Both the position numbers and the translations under genes were made by a program. A stretch of DNA of 64,000 nt from Alphaproteobacteria bacterium (GTDB taxonomy: Bacteria; Pseudomonadota; Alphaproteobacteria; Micavibrionales; Micavibrionaceae): positions 1 to 64,000 of the forward strand of contig NVUR01000023.1 in the NCBI GenBank assembly GCA_002401965.1. Reading direction: 5' to 3'. A model generated the notes under the pieces. The model was not told the origin of the DNA, made no database searches, and was given only the letters and a program-made list of their open reading frames with translations. Below are positions 17,152 to 28,210 of this stretch, one piece after another (the stretch's first letter is position 1; each line of letters begins with the position of its first letter).

Positions 17152-19827
17152 ATGACACGCACAGGCCATGATTCCCTAAATACTCGCCAGACTTTAACCG
17201 TGGAGGGCAAAGAGTATGATTATTTTTCTTTAGATGCGGCGGCGAAAGAAATTGGTGATGTGTCACGCTTGCCTTATACACTTAAAGTTTTATTAGAGAA
17301 TTTGTTACGCTTTGAAGATGGTCAATCGGTGACGGTTGCGGATGTTAAGGCATTGCAGGAATGGTTGGCGCGGAAAAAATCCAGCCATGAAATCGCCTAT
17401 CGTCCCGCACGTGTATTGATGCAAGACTTCACAGGCGTTCCTGCCGTTGTTGATTTGGCCGCAATGCGCGAAGCAATGGTTGCCCTTGGTGGTGATGCAC
17501 AAAAGATTAACCCGCTTGTCCCTGTTGATTTGGTGATTGACCATTCAGTGATGGTGGATGAATTTGGTTCCCCCAAAGCATTCAAAGCCAATGTTAAGCG
17601 TGAGTTCGAACGTAATGGAGAGCGTTACGAGTTTCTAAAATGGGGGCAGGGTGCGTTTGATAATTTCCGTGTCGTTCCACCAGGTACGGGAATTTGCCAT
17701 CAGGTAAATGTCGAGTATCTGGCACAAACTGTTTGGATGGATAAAGATGATTCTGATCCTGCGCGCACCGTGATTTACCCTGATACTTTGGTCGGAACGG
17801 ATTCACATACAACGATGGTAAACGGTTTGGCTGTTCTTGGTTGGGGTGTTGGTGGGATTGAGGCGGAAGCCGCGATGCTGGGGCAACCCGTATCAATGTT
17901 AATCCCCGAAGTCGTCGGCTTTAAACTGACAGGTGAAATGAAAGAGGGTACAACCGCAACTGATCTTGTCTTACGTGTTGTTGAGATGCTGCGCGGGCTT
18001 GGCGTGGTTGGTAAGTTTGTTGAGTTTTATGGCCCCGGTCTGGATAATTTGACCTTGGCCGATCAGGCAACAATTGCCAATATGGCACCTGAATATGGCG
18101 CAACCTGTGGGTTTTTCCCGATAGATCAGGAAACACTGGATTACCTTGCCTTTACAGGGCGTGATCCGCACCGCGTGAAAGTGGTTGAGGCGTATGCCAA
18201 GGCGCAGGGTATGTGGCGCGATGCGAATACGCCTGATCCTGAATTTACCACAACAATGGAACTGGATATGGGTGAGATCGTTCCTGCCATTTCGGGGCCC
18301 AAACGTCCACAAGATCGTATTTTACTGTCTGATGCGGTCTCTGCCTTTGCGGAATTAGAGCCTGAGACAACGTCTTTGCCTGTCGAAGGTACGGATTATA
18401 CATTGGATAATGGTGATGTTGTGATCGCCGCGATTACCAGCTGTACTAATACATCTAACCCCGCCGTTATGGTGGGTGCGGGATTGTTGGCACGTAAAGC
18501 ACATGCGCTGGGTTTAACGGTTAAGCCGTGGGTGAAGACATCACTTGCCCCTGGATCGCAAGTGGTTACAGAATATCTTGAGAAAGCGGGGCTGGATAAA
18601 GATCTGGATGCGCTGGGTTTTCATACGGTTGGTTATGGCTGTACGACCTGTATCGGGAATTCGGGGCCACTGGCTGAGCCGATTGCCGCCGCAGTAGAGC
18701 AGGGTGATATGAATGTCACGGCTGTTCTTTCAGGCAATAGAAATTTCGAGGGACGCATATCCCCGCATGTGAAATCAAACTATCTGGCTTCTCCGCCATT
18801 GGTTGTGGCGTATGCATTGGCGGGAACGATGCGGGTGGATCTGTATAATGACCCGTTGGGGCAGGATAAAGATGGCAATGATGTCTATATGAAGGATATC
18901 TGGCCGACAAATAAGGAAATCGCGGATACGGTGGCACAGTGTTTAACGCCCGAAATGTTTACTGAGCGTTACAGCGATGTATTTAAAGGCCCCAAAGAAT
19001 GGCAAGCCATTGGCGGGGCGCAGGCCAGTGAGACTTATGATTGGCAGGAAAGCTCTACTTATGTGCGTAACCCTCCGTTTTTCACGGGAATGGCAGCAGA
19101 ACCGGCAGATACGCAAGATATTAAAGGCGCACATTTGCTTGTGATGCTGGGTGATTCGGTCACCACGGATCATATTTCCCCTGCGGGCGCGATTAAATCG
19201 GATGCGCCAGCGGGCGATTATCTGAATGACCATCAAGTGCGTAGTGTTGATTTTAACTCCTACGGCTCGCGCCGTGGGAACGATCAGGTGATGACGCGTG
19301 GTACATTCGCCAATATTCGTATTAAGAACGAAATGATTCCCGGCACGGAAGGTGGTATAACCAAGCATATCCCATCAGGTGAACAGATGAGCATCTATGA
19401 CGCCTCTATGCGTTATCAAGCCGAGGGGCAGCCTTTGGTGGTTATTGCAGGCGCGGAATATGGCACGGGGTCTTCACGGGACTGGGCGGCGAAAGGCACA
19501 AGATTACTTGGTGTGAAGGCTGTTGTCGCAGAGAGTTTTGAGCGTATTCACAGATCAAACTTGATCGGCATGGGCGTTATCCCGTTGCAATTTAAGAACG
19601 GTAACAGCCGTAAAACACTTAATTTGCGCGGGGATGAGACCTTTGATATTGTTGGTATTGCAGATGATTTGAAGCCACAGAAAGATATTGAAATGACGGT
19701 TCACTATGTTGATGGGTCAGAGCAGACTGTCACATTGCTCTGCCGTATTGACACGTTGGATGAACTGGAATATTACCGTAATGGTGGGATATTGCATTAT
19801 GTCCTTCGTGGCCTTGCCGCAGCTTAA
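17152..19827 (+). CDS. acnA: aconitate hydratase A
   Basis: '[17 protein letters not shown]', '[32 protein letters not shown]', '[14 protein letters not shown]', '[14 protein letters not shown]', '[14 protein letters not shown]'. Confidence 0.98.
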   Translation: MTRTGHDSLNTRQTLTVEGKEYDYFSLDAAAKEIGDVSRLPYTLKVLLENLLRFEDGQSVTVADVKALQEWLARKKSSHEIAYRPARVLMQDFTGVPAVVDLAAMREAMVALGGDAQKINPLVPVDLVIDHSVMVDEFGSPKAFKANVKREFERNGERYEFLKWGQGAFDNFRVVPPGTGICHQVNVEYLAQTVWMDKDDSDPARTVIYPDTLVGTDSHTTMVNGLAVLGWGVGGIEAEAAMLGQPVSMLIPEVVGFKLTGEMKEGTTATDLVLRVVEMLRGLGVVGKFVEFYGPGLDNLTLADQATIANMAPEYGATCGFFPIDQETLDYLAFTGRDPHRVKVVEAYAKAQGMWRDANTPDPEFTTTMELDMGEIVPAISGPKRPQDRILLSDAVSAFAELEPETTSLPVEGTDYTLDNGDVVIAAITSCTNTSNPAVMVGAGLLARKAHALGLTVKPWVKTSLAPGSQVVTEYLEKAGLDKDLDALGFHTVGYGCTTCIGNSGPLAEPIAAAVEQGDMNVTAVLSGNRNFEGRISPHVKSNYLASPPLVVAYALAGTMRVDLYNDPLGQDKDGNDVYMKDIWPTNKEIADTVAQCLTPEMFTERYSDVFKGPKEWQAIGGAQASETYDWQESSTYVRNPPFFTGMAAEPADTQDIKGAHLLVMLGDSVTTDHISPAGAIKSDAPAGDYLNDHQVRSVDFNSYGSRRGNDQVMTRGTFANIRIKNEMIPGTEGGITKHIPSGEQMSIYDASMRYQAEGQPLVVIAGAEYGTGSSRDWAAKGTRLLGVKAVVAESFERIHRSNLIGMGVIPLQFKNGNSRKTLNLRGDETFDIVGIADDLKPQKDIEMTVHYVDGSEQTVTLLCRIDTLDELEYYRNGGILHYVLRGLAAA

Positions 19828-19839
19828 TAAGAGCGGACG

Positions 19840-20760
19840 TTAATCAATGTAAGATTCGTTATCATCATCGGTGAGCATGGTGTCTTTCGCGTATTTCTCT
19901 GTTTCGGCGATAAGAATTTCAAAATTCGGACGTTCAGGGCGATAGCGAACCTTATATCTGCTCTCCATACTGTCTATTTGTGCTTCCAGTTCTTTAAGCC
20001 GTTCTCTTGCTTTGACCATTTGTTTCTCTTCATCAGAGTATTTCAAGATAATCCCTTTATTCAGCTTTTCAGTATTTAATCCAATCATATAGGCAAGCTG
20101 TACCCCCTCCAGAAAATCTGCGGCGGTACTAAGACCTTGGGGTACATTGATTTGTTCGGTTTTATCCAGTGGTTTGAGAGAGTAATTGAAGGTCGTTGTT
20201 TTGCTGGGGCCGCGAAGTACCATAGAGCAACGCCCATCTTTCTTCCCCAAGATAGAGACCAAAGCGACGGTACTGTCGCATGTAATCTTGGTGTCTTTAC
20301 CGGCTTGGAGAAAGGCTTTTTCTGCCATTTTTATAGATTTTTCGTAATCCCCGTTATTCAGAGCATCGCATTTTTCGATGACATCCAAAAAGGAGTGGTG
20401 ATCCCCCGCAGAGAAGATGAGTGTGCCTTTATTGTATATCGCAATCCATCTGTTTTTATTGTGACGCCGTTCATAGGTGCTGAGTGACGTATCCCAAAGC
20501 TCTGCCCAGTCCAGGGCGATTGCGCGGCTCATAATCGGGCCGTTTTTCTCATAATCGTGAATTATTTTGGCAACCATCCGTGTGCCGCTATGCATGTTAT
20601 AGCTGCGTATAATATAAGTTTCTTTCGGTAATGCACCAGATTGCAGGTTTATCGGCATACGGGTGCTGGGGCAGTTGATTTTCAGTGCATTATCGCCCTG
20701 ATGTGTTGTTTTTTCCTGAATCAGAAATTTTTCACGAAGCAGTGATGTGTCTATATTCAT
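19840..20760 (-). CDS. hypothetical protein
   Basis: 306-aa ORF; C-terminal coiled coil; no recognised family. Confidence 0.7.
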   Translation of the reverse strand: MNIDTSLLREKFLIQEKTTHQGDNALKINCPSTRMPINLQSGALPKETYIIRSYNMHSGTRMVAKIIHDYEKNGPIMSRAIALDWAELWDTSLSTYERRHNKNRWIAIYNKGTLIFSAGDHHSFLDVIEKCDALNNGDYEKSIKMAEKAFLQAGKDTKITCDSTVALVSILGKKDGRCSMVLRGPSKTTTFNYSLKPLDKTEQINVPQGLSTAADFLEGVQLAYMIGLNTEKLNKGIILKYSDEEKQMVKARERLKELEAQIDSMESRYKVRYRPERPNFEILIAETEKYAKDTMLTDDDNESYID

Positions 20761-20897
20761 TGATTAATCCAGTTTATATGCCGCCGACGGAGTAATACGT
20801 CAGTTGTTTTAGCATATTAGAATAAATCCGTGAAAGTTCCAGCTGTTTTTTTGTGAAAAATCGGAATGTAGATATGTACCGTGTGCTGTTGTTTATT

Positions 20898-21449
20898 TTA
20901 AGCAGCAAAGCGTGGTGCTGGTACTTTATATTCAGGTCTTTGTGTGTCAATCATTTCAAGCTGTTTCGCACAATATGCTAAGCTACGTTCGGTTTTCATG
21001 CGCGTTGGCATATCATCCATAAAACTTTGCATTTCGGTGCTGATTGTTCCGCGCATATTAAAGCTGGAAGAGATGGACTTGCCTGATAGGCGGGCAAGCG
21101 TGCCTTGACCATGTGCTGCGGTCTTTTGCGCGTTACCTTCTATATCGGTGATATATTCGCTGTAACACTCTATTGCGCTTGCAGCATCAAAGTTCTGGGC
21201 ACAGTCTCCAAATGTTTCGGACACCGCATCCATGAAGGCTGTTCCCAGAACGCTCTCCAGTATCATACTCCCCAACATACCATCGTGATCGTTGGCTGCT
21301 TTGAAGTTAGGATCGCTTTTGATGAATAGAGGGCCATTATTTTGAGGTGAATCAGGGTGGGGTGCCAATTTTTGCAAATCTTGCATCAAGCTCATAATGG
21401 TTCCCATTATAGCTTGGCGCTGGCTGCTCTGATTAACTGTATAACTCAT
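20898..21449 (-). CDS. hypothetical protein
   Basis: 183-aa ORF; no recognised family. Confidence 0.65.
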   Translation of the reverse strand: MSYTVNQSSQRQAIMGTIMSLMQDLQKLAPHPDSPQNNGPLFIKSDPNFKAANDHDGMLGSMILESVLGTAFMDAVSETFGDCAQNFDAASAIECYSEYITDIEGNAQKTAAHGQGTLARLSGKSISSSFNMRGTISTEMQSFMDDMPTRMKTERSLAYCAKQLEMIDTQRPEYKVPAPRFAA

Positions 21450-21660
21450 AATATATTGCCTCTCTGTTAGTTCGATACTAGTCGAGGCAAGTAAATACGA
21501 GTTTAATTATTGATAAAATTCGAAGTAATTCATAGTTTTACTTTGTCTTTTATTTGGTCTGTATTTGTATAAAATTTTATGTATATGGATTAAGCTCTTA
21601 TTTTATAGAGGTTTGGTGTTTTTTGCCGTTGGTACTTTGGCTTGCTTTGAGGGCAACATA

Positions 21661-21691
21661 AAAAAGCACAGAAAAATTTCTGCGCTTTTAA
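21661..21691 (-). terminator. intrinsic terminator downstream of cheZ
   Basis: Minus-strand GCGCAGAAA...TTTCTGTGC stem then T-run. Confidence 0.7.
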
Positions 21692-21735
21692 TTTCGTTTA
21701 TAGGGGTATTTATAAGGGGGGAGAGGTCTGATTTG

Positions 21736-22407
21736 TTAATCAAACATCGAATCTATGTCATCTTGCGAGCTTGGACTGCTATCTCCTGAACCGCTAAACA
21801 TTGCGTCGACTTCATCCTGATTGGCGGCTTTATGTATTTTTCCTTCAATAGCATCTTTGTTTGGTTCGACCTCAATGCCCAAACGTCGGAAGGTGGAGCT
21901 AAGGCGTGCTTCGATATCATGCAGATTGTTCAGTGTATTGCGTATGCGTTGTCCAGTGAGATCCTGAAAAGTGCAAGCCATTAGAATTTCCTGAATATCA
22001 TTTTTGATTCGTTCACGAATATCATCTCTGACTTTTTCATCATTCCAATCTTTTTTATCGCTGACATATTCGACAATACGATCTGCCGCATCCAAGATAT
22101 GATTAGCAGCATTTTCCGTATCTTCAATGACCGCTTCTAATTCAACGCCCGTATTGGCGGCGGATGTTCCAGAGCCCTTATAATTAATGGCGCCCAATAG
22201 TTCTAAAATCTCGGAGAAACGTTGCGTTATACCATCTTCGGCCATGTCAGCCTGTTGCGCCGTTGCATTGATTTCCATCGAAATTTCATCAAAGCGACGT
22301 GCTATAAATGTTTCAAGAGTTGATAATTGAATATTGACGGTATCGACAGTTTTATAAATTTCTTCTTGTTCAGGCTGTAATATACTATTTTCTATTTTCT
22401 TCGACAT
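21736..22407 (-). CDS. cheZ: CheZ-family chemotaxis phosphatase
   Basis: 'ACTFQDLTGQRIRNTLNNLHDIE' including the catalytic Gln region; acidic C-terminal CheY-docking-like tail. Confidence 0.85.
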   Translation of the reverse strand: MSKKIENSILQPEQEEIYKTVDTVNIQLSTLETFIARRFDEISMEINATAQQADMAEDGITQRFSEILELLGAINYKGSGTSAANTGVELEAVIEDTENAANHILDAADRIVEYVSDKKDWNDEKVRDDIRERIKNDIQEILMACTFQDLTGQRIRNTLNNLHDIEARLSSTFRRLGIEVEPNKDAIEGKIHKAANQDEVDAMFSGSGDSSPSSQDDIDSMFD

Positions 22408-22544
22408 GGCGCTCTCTATTTGTGTTGTGTACTGTACGGAAGTATAGCAACGCAGTGGTTAATAAAATACTACATTTAAGGGATAAGAGAAAGCCCTAAC
22501 TGTTTTGTGTGTGTTGTGTATTTTTTATGATCATACATAAGTAT

Positions 22545-23552
22545 TCATCTGGATTTTAGAGGTTCATAAAGATCAAAAACATCGATAATTTCTAACAGCT
22601 GCTCAATCTCTTTTTTACATTGCATGGCTTGCGTTTTTGTTGTTACTGGCACGAACAGGTCTGATGCTTCGAACATATCGGGTTCGTAAGGGATCATCAT
22701 GAAGACGTATTTCTTACCGAATAAAACAGCAGTCAGCGGAGAATCATCGAAAACCTCAGATGCTTCTGATAGTTCTTTCAGCAAGCGATCACCAACAATC
22801 AGTTCCGCGGTTTCGGGCTTTGTTGAATAGATATCGAACTTATCCCATTCAGGATCAGATACACTGATATGAACTTCTTTCATTGTTTTCCAGCGTGTCT
22901 TTGAATAGGCCTTAACCATTTTACTATTCGCGGTGATAATAGTATGCCCGTCTATAACCTCTTCTGGTGTTTCCAGCAGGACAAATATGCCATCGAAAAT
23001 CGGGTCATTTTTACGGCTTTTGGAATAAAGGCGCGCTTCGGAGAAAATAACTTTCACTCCTTTATATGTCCCCATAAAGCAATCTTCGGCCTTATATGTG
23101 TCATGCGCGGGAATAACGGCCAGCTTTTCGATGATTTTTGCGCTGACGCCGCGTTCAGGATGAAATTTCAGTCCATTAAGCGTTTTAGCCAGTTTTGGCA
23201 TGAAAACCGTTTTATGCTCCCGAACATAGGCTTTAAGGGGGCTGCTCGCCCAAAAATGTAAGAATATCGGCGGGATAAGCGATAAAATCAAGCATAAGAA
23301 AGCGGGTAGTAGGACAGCCTCCATTAAAAAGAACCAGCCAAACCCCGCAACCCCTAATAGAACGGATAGGATATTGAGATTCATTGTAATGAAGCTACGT
23401 GTGCGGTGTTGCTTCATACGGTTGAGGCGCATTTCCTCTGACTCGGCGATTAAGGCATCCAACTTTTTGCCGAACTTCCTGTCATCAATACGGCTTAGAT
23501 CGCCATCGTTGCGGTGCGTTTTTTTTCGTTTTTCTTTGATTTTTCTGCTCAT
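22545..23552 (-). CDS. DUF3137-like membrane protein
   Basis: N-terminal 2TM; 'AEDCFMGTYKGVKVIFSEA...GIFVLLE'. Confidence 0.7.
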   Translation of the reverse strand: MSRKIKEKRKKTHRNDGDLSRIDDRKFGKKLDALIAESEEMRLNRMKQHRTRSFITMNLNILSVLLGVAGFGWFFLMEAVLLPAFLCLILSLIPPIFLHFWASSPLKAYVREHKTVFMPKLAKTLNGLKFHPERGVSAKIIEKLAVIPAHDTYKAEDCFMGTYKGVKVIFSEARLYSKSRKNDPIFDGIFVLLETPEEVIDGHTIITANSKMVKAYSKTRWKTMKEVHISVSDPEWDKFDIYSTKPETAELIVGDRLLKELSEASEVFDDSPLTAVLFGKKYVFMMIPYEPDMFEASDLFVPVTTKTQAMQCKKEIEQLLEIIDVFDLYEPLKSR

Positions 23553-23593
23553 AAGGACTATCTAAGCAGCCTGCGTGTTGGAGTGCAAGGATT

Positions 23594-24478
23594 TTAGTCT
23601 TGTGGAGTGGTTTCTTCTGTCAATATTATATCCGCACTTATATCAGCTAGGGGCTCATACCAATCGCGTATCATGCCTGCTTCTGCGCGTGAGGGATGAT
23701 TGAACGGACGTTTCAGAGGCGTTCCGAAATATGTTCTGACTAAATCTTGCCATTTCTCTTCAATATTTAAATCATGATAATCGCACCAGCTTTCGAACCA
23801 ACGTGTGCCTGCGCGTACATGTGTCACTTCATCATCATGAATGATTTGCAGCATATTCGCCGTTTTATCGTCATTTTGCTTGTTCATCATTACGATCATG
23901 TTTGGCGTGACATCAAGACCACGCGCCTCTAACACCATTGGTACAATCGCAAGGCGGGCGGCGAAGTCATGGGCGGTTTTTTGGCTGGATTCCCATAGGC
24001 CGTCATGGGCGGGTAAATCACCGTAAGATGCGCCAAAGTCGTTTAAACGCTCCACCAACATAAGGAAATGCTTGGCTTCGTCATCTGCAACTTTTATCCA
24101 GTCATCAAAGAATGCGCGGGGCAGGGTGAAGCTGTTTGTTTGGTCTTGGCTTTGGTTTTGGTCTGAATAATGGGCAAATCGCGCCATGATATCCCATGCC
24201 AGATCAATTGCGTTTAACTCTATATGTGCAATGGCATGAAGCAGCGCAATTTTTGATTTATCTGATCCGGCCTTACGGCGTTTGGGCATATTATTGGGGC
24301 GGCGTAACTCTGGTTTGTCTGGGCGGGCTGGGCGAGCAGGAATATCAGGCGCCAAACCAATATGCGTGATTGTGCCATCGCGCCAGTTTTGCATATGTAT
24401 TCTGGTTCTTGATGCTTTTTTTATTGGGTTGGCGCATTGTAAAACATCTAATGCGGCATTACAGAGTGTGAAATTCAT
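23594..24478 (-). CDS. DUF455 family ferritin-like protein
   Basis: 'KIALLHAIAHIELNAIDLAWDIMARF', 'VADDEAKHFLMLVERL', 'IIHDDEVTHVRAGTRWF'. Confidence 0.9.
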   Translation of the reverse strand: MNFTLCNAALDVLQCANPIKKASRTRIHMQNWRDGTITHIGLAPDIPARPARPDKPELRRPNNMPKRRKAGSDKSKIALLHAIAHIELNAIDLAWDIMARFAHYSDQNQSQDQTNSFTLPRAFFDDWIKVADDEAKHFLMLVERLNDFGASYGDLPAHDGLWESSQKTAHDFAARLAIVPMVLEARGLDVTPNMIVMMNKQNDDKTANMLQIIHDDEVTHVRAGTRWFESWCDYHDLNIEEKWQDLVRTYFGTPLKRPFNHPSRAEAGMIRDWYEPLADISADIILTEETTPQD

Positions 24479-24693
24479 GAATCGCCTCTTATCCTAAAAC
24501 GTTTGTGAGCCTGTTATACGGGCAATATTATATCAAGGAAAGCTATATCTTATTATATGGATGACCAAGGGTTGCAAAAATAGCACTCCAGCCATGCAAA
24601 TATAATATAGCATATTGTGTATTTTTTATTGCTTTTGCTTTTTTACGGGACTATAAACCACTTCTCTCCTGGCCGCTGATATCCCCCACACAC

Positions 24694-24725
24694 ACTCCCT
24701 TTGGCGGTCGGGAGTTCTTTCTTTT
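24694..24725 (+). terminator. plus-strand intrinsic terminator-like hairpin in an otherwise minus-strand region
   Basis: ACTCCC-N10-GGGAGT followed by TCTTTCTTTT. Confidence 0.45.
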
Positions 24726-24921
24726 AATTGAGATCATTAAGGTTTGTCATATCGTTGGGCGATATGATGGGCGCATTTTGTATTGCACCATCATCATTAT
24801 ATCTATTAACACCACTTTTTATGATTCGAACAGGCAGCCGCGCAACCCCGCCAAGCAGCTTCCCCGCAGAGCCGCAAGAACATAAAGAAAATATCGCACA
24901 TATTAGAATGATAAATCGCAT
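24724..24921 (-). CDS. small lipoprotein
   Basis: MRFIILICAIFSLCSCGSAGK lipobox. Confidence 0.6.
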   Translation of the reverse strand: MRFIILICAIFSLCSCGSAGKLLGGVARLPVRIIKSGVNRYNDDGAIQNAPIISPNDMTNLNDLN

Positions 24922-24936
24922 TAGGGGAATGTCCTG

Positions 24937-25050
24937 TTATTTAGGTGTTAAAATTTGCAACAGTTCTACGGTTTTATCTGCCCCGTATCGCTCCGCATGC
25001 TCACAAGAAGACAGCGTTAAAAGAGTAATTAATAGGAGTACGATTTTCAT
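24937..25050 (-). CDS. very small lipoprotein
   Basis: 37 aa from the internal Met: MKIVLLLITLLTLSSCEHAERYG lipobox. Confidence 0.5.
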   Translation of the reverse strand: MKIVLLLITLLTLSSCEHAERYGADKTVELLQILTPK

Positions 25051-25156
25051 ATCTGCGTTTCTCTTTGTTTCTTTAGGGTAAATAACATCTGCTTTCTTTT
25101 GTATAGGTTGATAATACACAGATCAATGTAAAAAGGGCGTGAGGAGACCTTACAGC

Positions 25157-25618
25157 TTAATCAAAAACTAAGAATAAGAGGGGCATGAATATAAAAAAGA
25201 TGAAGTTGATAATGATTAAAATTTTTATGATAATATTTTTGTGAAAAACAAATGTCCAGAAAAATGAGCTGAATAGCGCGCCTGCGAACGCTCCTAAAGG
25301 CACTATAAATATTATGGCGTTCCAAACCTGTGTTATATTTGTGTTATTAAAAATCCCTGTAATGAATGTTATCATGGTTAGAGAGGTTGCGCCCAAGAAG
25401 GTGCCTAATCCGATGTAAAGCCAAGAAGAGCTTCTTCCTGTTTTGAGAGAGTATATATAAAGTGGGATTGCACTTGCACAATAAGTAAATAAAACCGCAG
25501 AATATATTATATTTCCATTATTTTTCATGAATAATAATGGAAATAGACATAGCATTGGGATAAGGATGGCAGAGGCGACATTTAGTGTTTTCAGGATAAT
25601 GCCACCGTACGCCCCCAT
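25157..25618 (-). CDS. hypothetical integral membrane protein
   Basis: Multiple hydrophobic helices; ATG overlaps the lepA stop (TGATG). Confidence 0.65.
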   Translation of the reverse strand: MGAYGGIILKTLNVASAILIPMLCLFPLLFMKNNGNIIYSAVLFTYCASAIPLYIYSLKTGRSSSWLYIGLGTFLGATSLTMITFITGIFNNTNITQVWNAIIFIVPLGAFAGALFSSFFWTFVFHKNIIIKILIIINFIFFIFMPLLFLVFD

Positions 25619-27429
25619 CACTTATCATCGCCCATTTTAAGCGCCGCAATAAATGCGCTTTGGGGGATGTTGACGTTGCCGTATTGGCGCATTTTGGCTT
25701 TACCCTTTTTCTGCTTATCCAGCAGCTTTTTCTTACGCGACACATCACCGCCGTAACATTTTGCGGTTACGTCTTTGCGCATCGCGGAGACATTTTCCCG
25801 TGCGATTATTTTCCCGCCAATCGCCGCTTGAATGGCGATTTTAAACATTTGGCGGGGGATCAGGGTTTTTAGACGCTCACACAGGCCGCGCCCGCGAAGC
25901 TCCGCACTTGATCTATGCACAATCATGGCCAGCGCGTCGACAGGCTCGTCATTCACGCGGATATCCAGCTTCACCAGATCATTTTCGCCATAACCATCCA
26001 GCTCATAATCAAAGCTGGCATAGCCTTTGGACAGGGATTTCAGGCGGTCATAGAAATCAAACACCACCTCGTTCAACGGCAAGCGATAAACCAGCATCGC
26101 GCGCGATCCCGCATAGGTCAGGTCAATTTGTACGCCGCGTCGATCCTGACACAGCTTTAGCAGGCCGCCGAGATATTCATCAGGCACAAGAATAGTCGCC
26201 TTGATCCACGGCTCCTCAATTGAGGCGATTTTAACCACATCGGGCATATCGACAGGGTTATACATTTCGACCACATCGCCGTTATTCATGTTCAAACGGT
26301 AAACCACACTGGGCGCGGTTGGGATCAGGTCGAGATCAAATTCGCGCTCCAGACGTTCTTGGATAATCTCCATGTGCAATAAGCCCAAAAATCCGCAGCG
26401 AAAACCAAGCCCTAGAGCTTGCGAGCTTTCCGTCTCATAATGCAGCGAAGCATCGTTCAAACGGATACGCCCCAAAGAATCGCGCAGCTTTTCAAATTCG
26501 CTGGCATCCGCAGGATAGAACGAGCAAAACACCATCGGTACGCTTGGCTTGAAACCTTTAAGGGCGACTTCACAGGGCTTGCGGTCATCGGTGATGGTGT
26601 CACCAACATTTGTTTCGCTGATGTCCTTGATGCTGGCGGTGATAAAACCCATTTCACCGGGGCCTAGTTCCTCCAGCTCAATTTTTTTCGGGGTGAAGAT
26701 ACCGACGCGGTCAATATCGCGGGTTGCCCCGTTGCTCATAAAGCGGATTTTCTGACCCTTGCGCAGCGTGCCGTCAATGACGCGCACCAACACAACAACG
26801 CCCAGATAAACATCATACCAACTATCAACCAGCAGAGCCTTTGTCGGCTTTTCAATATCGCCTTCATGTGGCTGGGGCAGGGTCGTTATGATGGCCTCAA
26901 GCAGATCGTCAATCCCTTCGCCGGTCTTGCCGGAGCAGGGTACAGCATCACTCGCATCAAGGCCGATTACATCTTCAATTTGTCTTTTCGCATTTTCAAC
27001 ATCGGCGGCGGGTAGGTCGATTTTATTAATCGCGCAGACAATCTCATGCTCATTATCTATCGCCTGATAAACATTGGCCAGCGTTTGTGCTTCAACACCT
27101 TGCGATGCATCCACTACCAGAATTGACCCCTCACAAGAGGCGAGAGAGCGTGATACTTCATATGCAAAATCGACATGTCCCGGTGTGTCCATTAAATTAA
27201 GCTGATATTCGATACCGTTTTTGGCCGTATATTCCAGACGCACGGTTTGCGCCTTGATGGTGATACCGCGCTCGCGCTCAATATCCATGTTATCCAGCAC
27301 TTGCTCTTGCATTTCGCGCTCTTCCAAGCCGCCGCATGTTTGGATTAAACGATCAGCGAGGGTGGATTTTCCATGATCGATATGCGCGATAATGGCGAAG
27401 TTACGGATGTGTTCTAATTTTTTGCTCAT
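25618..27429 (-). CDS. lepA: elongation factor 4
   Basis: '[30 protein letters not shown]', '[19 protein letters not shown]', '[32 protein letters not shown]'. Confidence 0.99.
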   Translation of the reverse strand: MSKKLEHIRNFAIIAHIDHGKSTLADRLIQTCGGLEEREMQEQVLDNMDIERERGITIKAQTVRLEYTAKNGIEYQLNLMDTPGHVDFAYEVSRSLASCEGSILVVDASQGVEAQTLANVYQAIDNEHEIVCAINKIDLPAADVENAKRQIEDVIGLDASDAVPCSGKTGEGIDDLLEAIITTLPQPHEGDIEKPTKALLVDSWYDVYLGVVVLVRVIDGTLRKGQKIRFMSNGATRDIDRVGIFTPKKIELEELGPGEMGFITASIKDISETNVGDTITDDRKPCEVALKGFKPSVPMVFCSFYPADASEFEKLRDSLGRIRLNDASLHYETESSQALGLGFRCGFLGLLHMEIIQERLEREFDLDLIPTAPSVVYRLNMNNGDVVEMYNPVDMPDVVKIASIEEPWIKATILVPDEYLGGLLKLCQDRRGVQIDLTYAGSRAMLVYRLPLNEVVFDFYDRLKSLSKGYASFDYELDGYGENDLVKLDIRVNDEPVDALAMIVHRSSAELRGRGLCERLKTLIPRQMFKIAIQAAIGGKIIARENVSAMRKDVTAKCYGGDVSRKKKLLDKQKKGKAKMRQYGNVNIPQSAFIAALKMGDDK

Positions 27430-27543
27430 GGCCTTTCTTATAGCGGGATGCAGGGAAAAAGGGAACGGGTTTTATTATCTTTTTATTGCTGTATAGATTG
27501 TGTATCTATGTTTATGATAATCTTGGGATAAGGAGAGCCTAAT

Positions 27544-27861
27544 ATGTCAGATGAACAACCGCCACGCGAACCCGCTTTAAAACCTATGGAAGATGCGAAG
27601 TTTAATACTGTTCGCCGTAAAACGCCCGTAAATCCAGAAGGTCATGAGCCGATTTTAATGTCGGAAGGGCTGCATCATAAGCGGGAAAAACCACCATATT
27701 TAATGGTTGCGCTGGTTCTGATTGGCGTATTGATCGCCTTTTGGAAAATGTGGATGTATGGTGGTGAAGAGGAAATGGATAAAAAGCATGCGCAGGCAGA
27801 AATTACAGCACAGGAGAATCTGAAGAGCTTGCGAGCAGGTGGTTTTGGCGCTCGCCCCTAA
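27544..27861 (+). CDS. small single-TM hypothetical protein
   Basis: 105 aa, one TM; divergent from lepA; AAGGAG RBS. Confidence 0.6.
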   Translation: MSDEQPPREPALKPMEDAKFNTVRRKTPVNPEGHEPILMSEGLHHKREKPPYLMVALVLIGVLIAFWKMWMYGGEEEMDKKHAQAEITAQENLKSLRAGGFGARP

Positions 27862-27920
27862 TGTCTTGACCTGTTTTATCGGGGGCTGGGTTTCGTTATT
27901 GGTGGGGTGTCTTTAGACAG

Positions 27921-27943
27921 AAAAACAGGCGACAAAATCGCCC
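27921..27943 (-). terminator. intrinsic terminator of the six-ORF minus cluster
   Basis: Minus-strand GGCGA-TTTTG-TCGCC then TGTTTTT. Confidence 0.65.
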
Positions 27944-27975
27944 ATCTTTGAAATGCTGTAAGGAATATTAGGGGA

Positions 27976-28146
27976 TTACATGTTCATGCCACCTAATACA
28001 GGGCCTTCGTTCGAGAAGCTGGCTTCAGCAACTGGATCTACTAGACCATTTATGTCCAGCTCTGCTGACACACGTAAATCCGCAGCGGTAAATATACCTG
28101 CAAGTTCTGTTGCTTCTGTTGCTCCAAATTTTCCTGTTAAGCTCAT
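27976..28146 (-). CDS. 56-aa hypothetical protein missing from the supplied ORF track
   Basis: AGGAGTGTAAAATA-ATG; MSLTGKFGATEATELAGIFTAADLRVSAELDINGLVDPVAEASFSNEGPVLGGMNM*. Confidence 0.6.
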   Translation of the reverse strand: MSLTGKFGATEATELAGIFTAADLRVSAELDINGLVDPVAEASFSNEGPVLGGMNM

Positions 28147-28210
28147 TATTTTACACTCCTTTTATATTATTCAACCAATTTATTTTGCCTACTATTGCGT
28201 AGATCTTTTT

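Noticed and set aside
24694-24715. H-type pseudoknot with 24671-24709
   Set aside because: Loop 3 would be 0 nt, sterically unlikely; treated instead as alternative pairings
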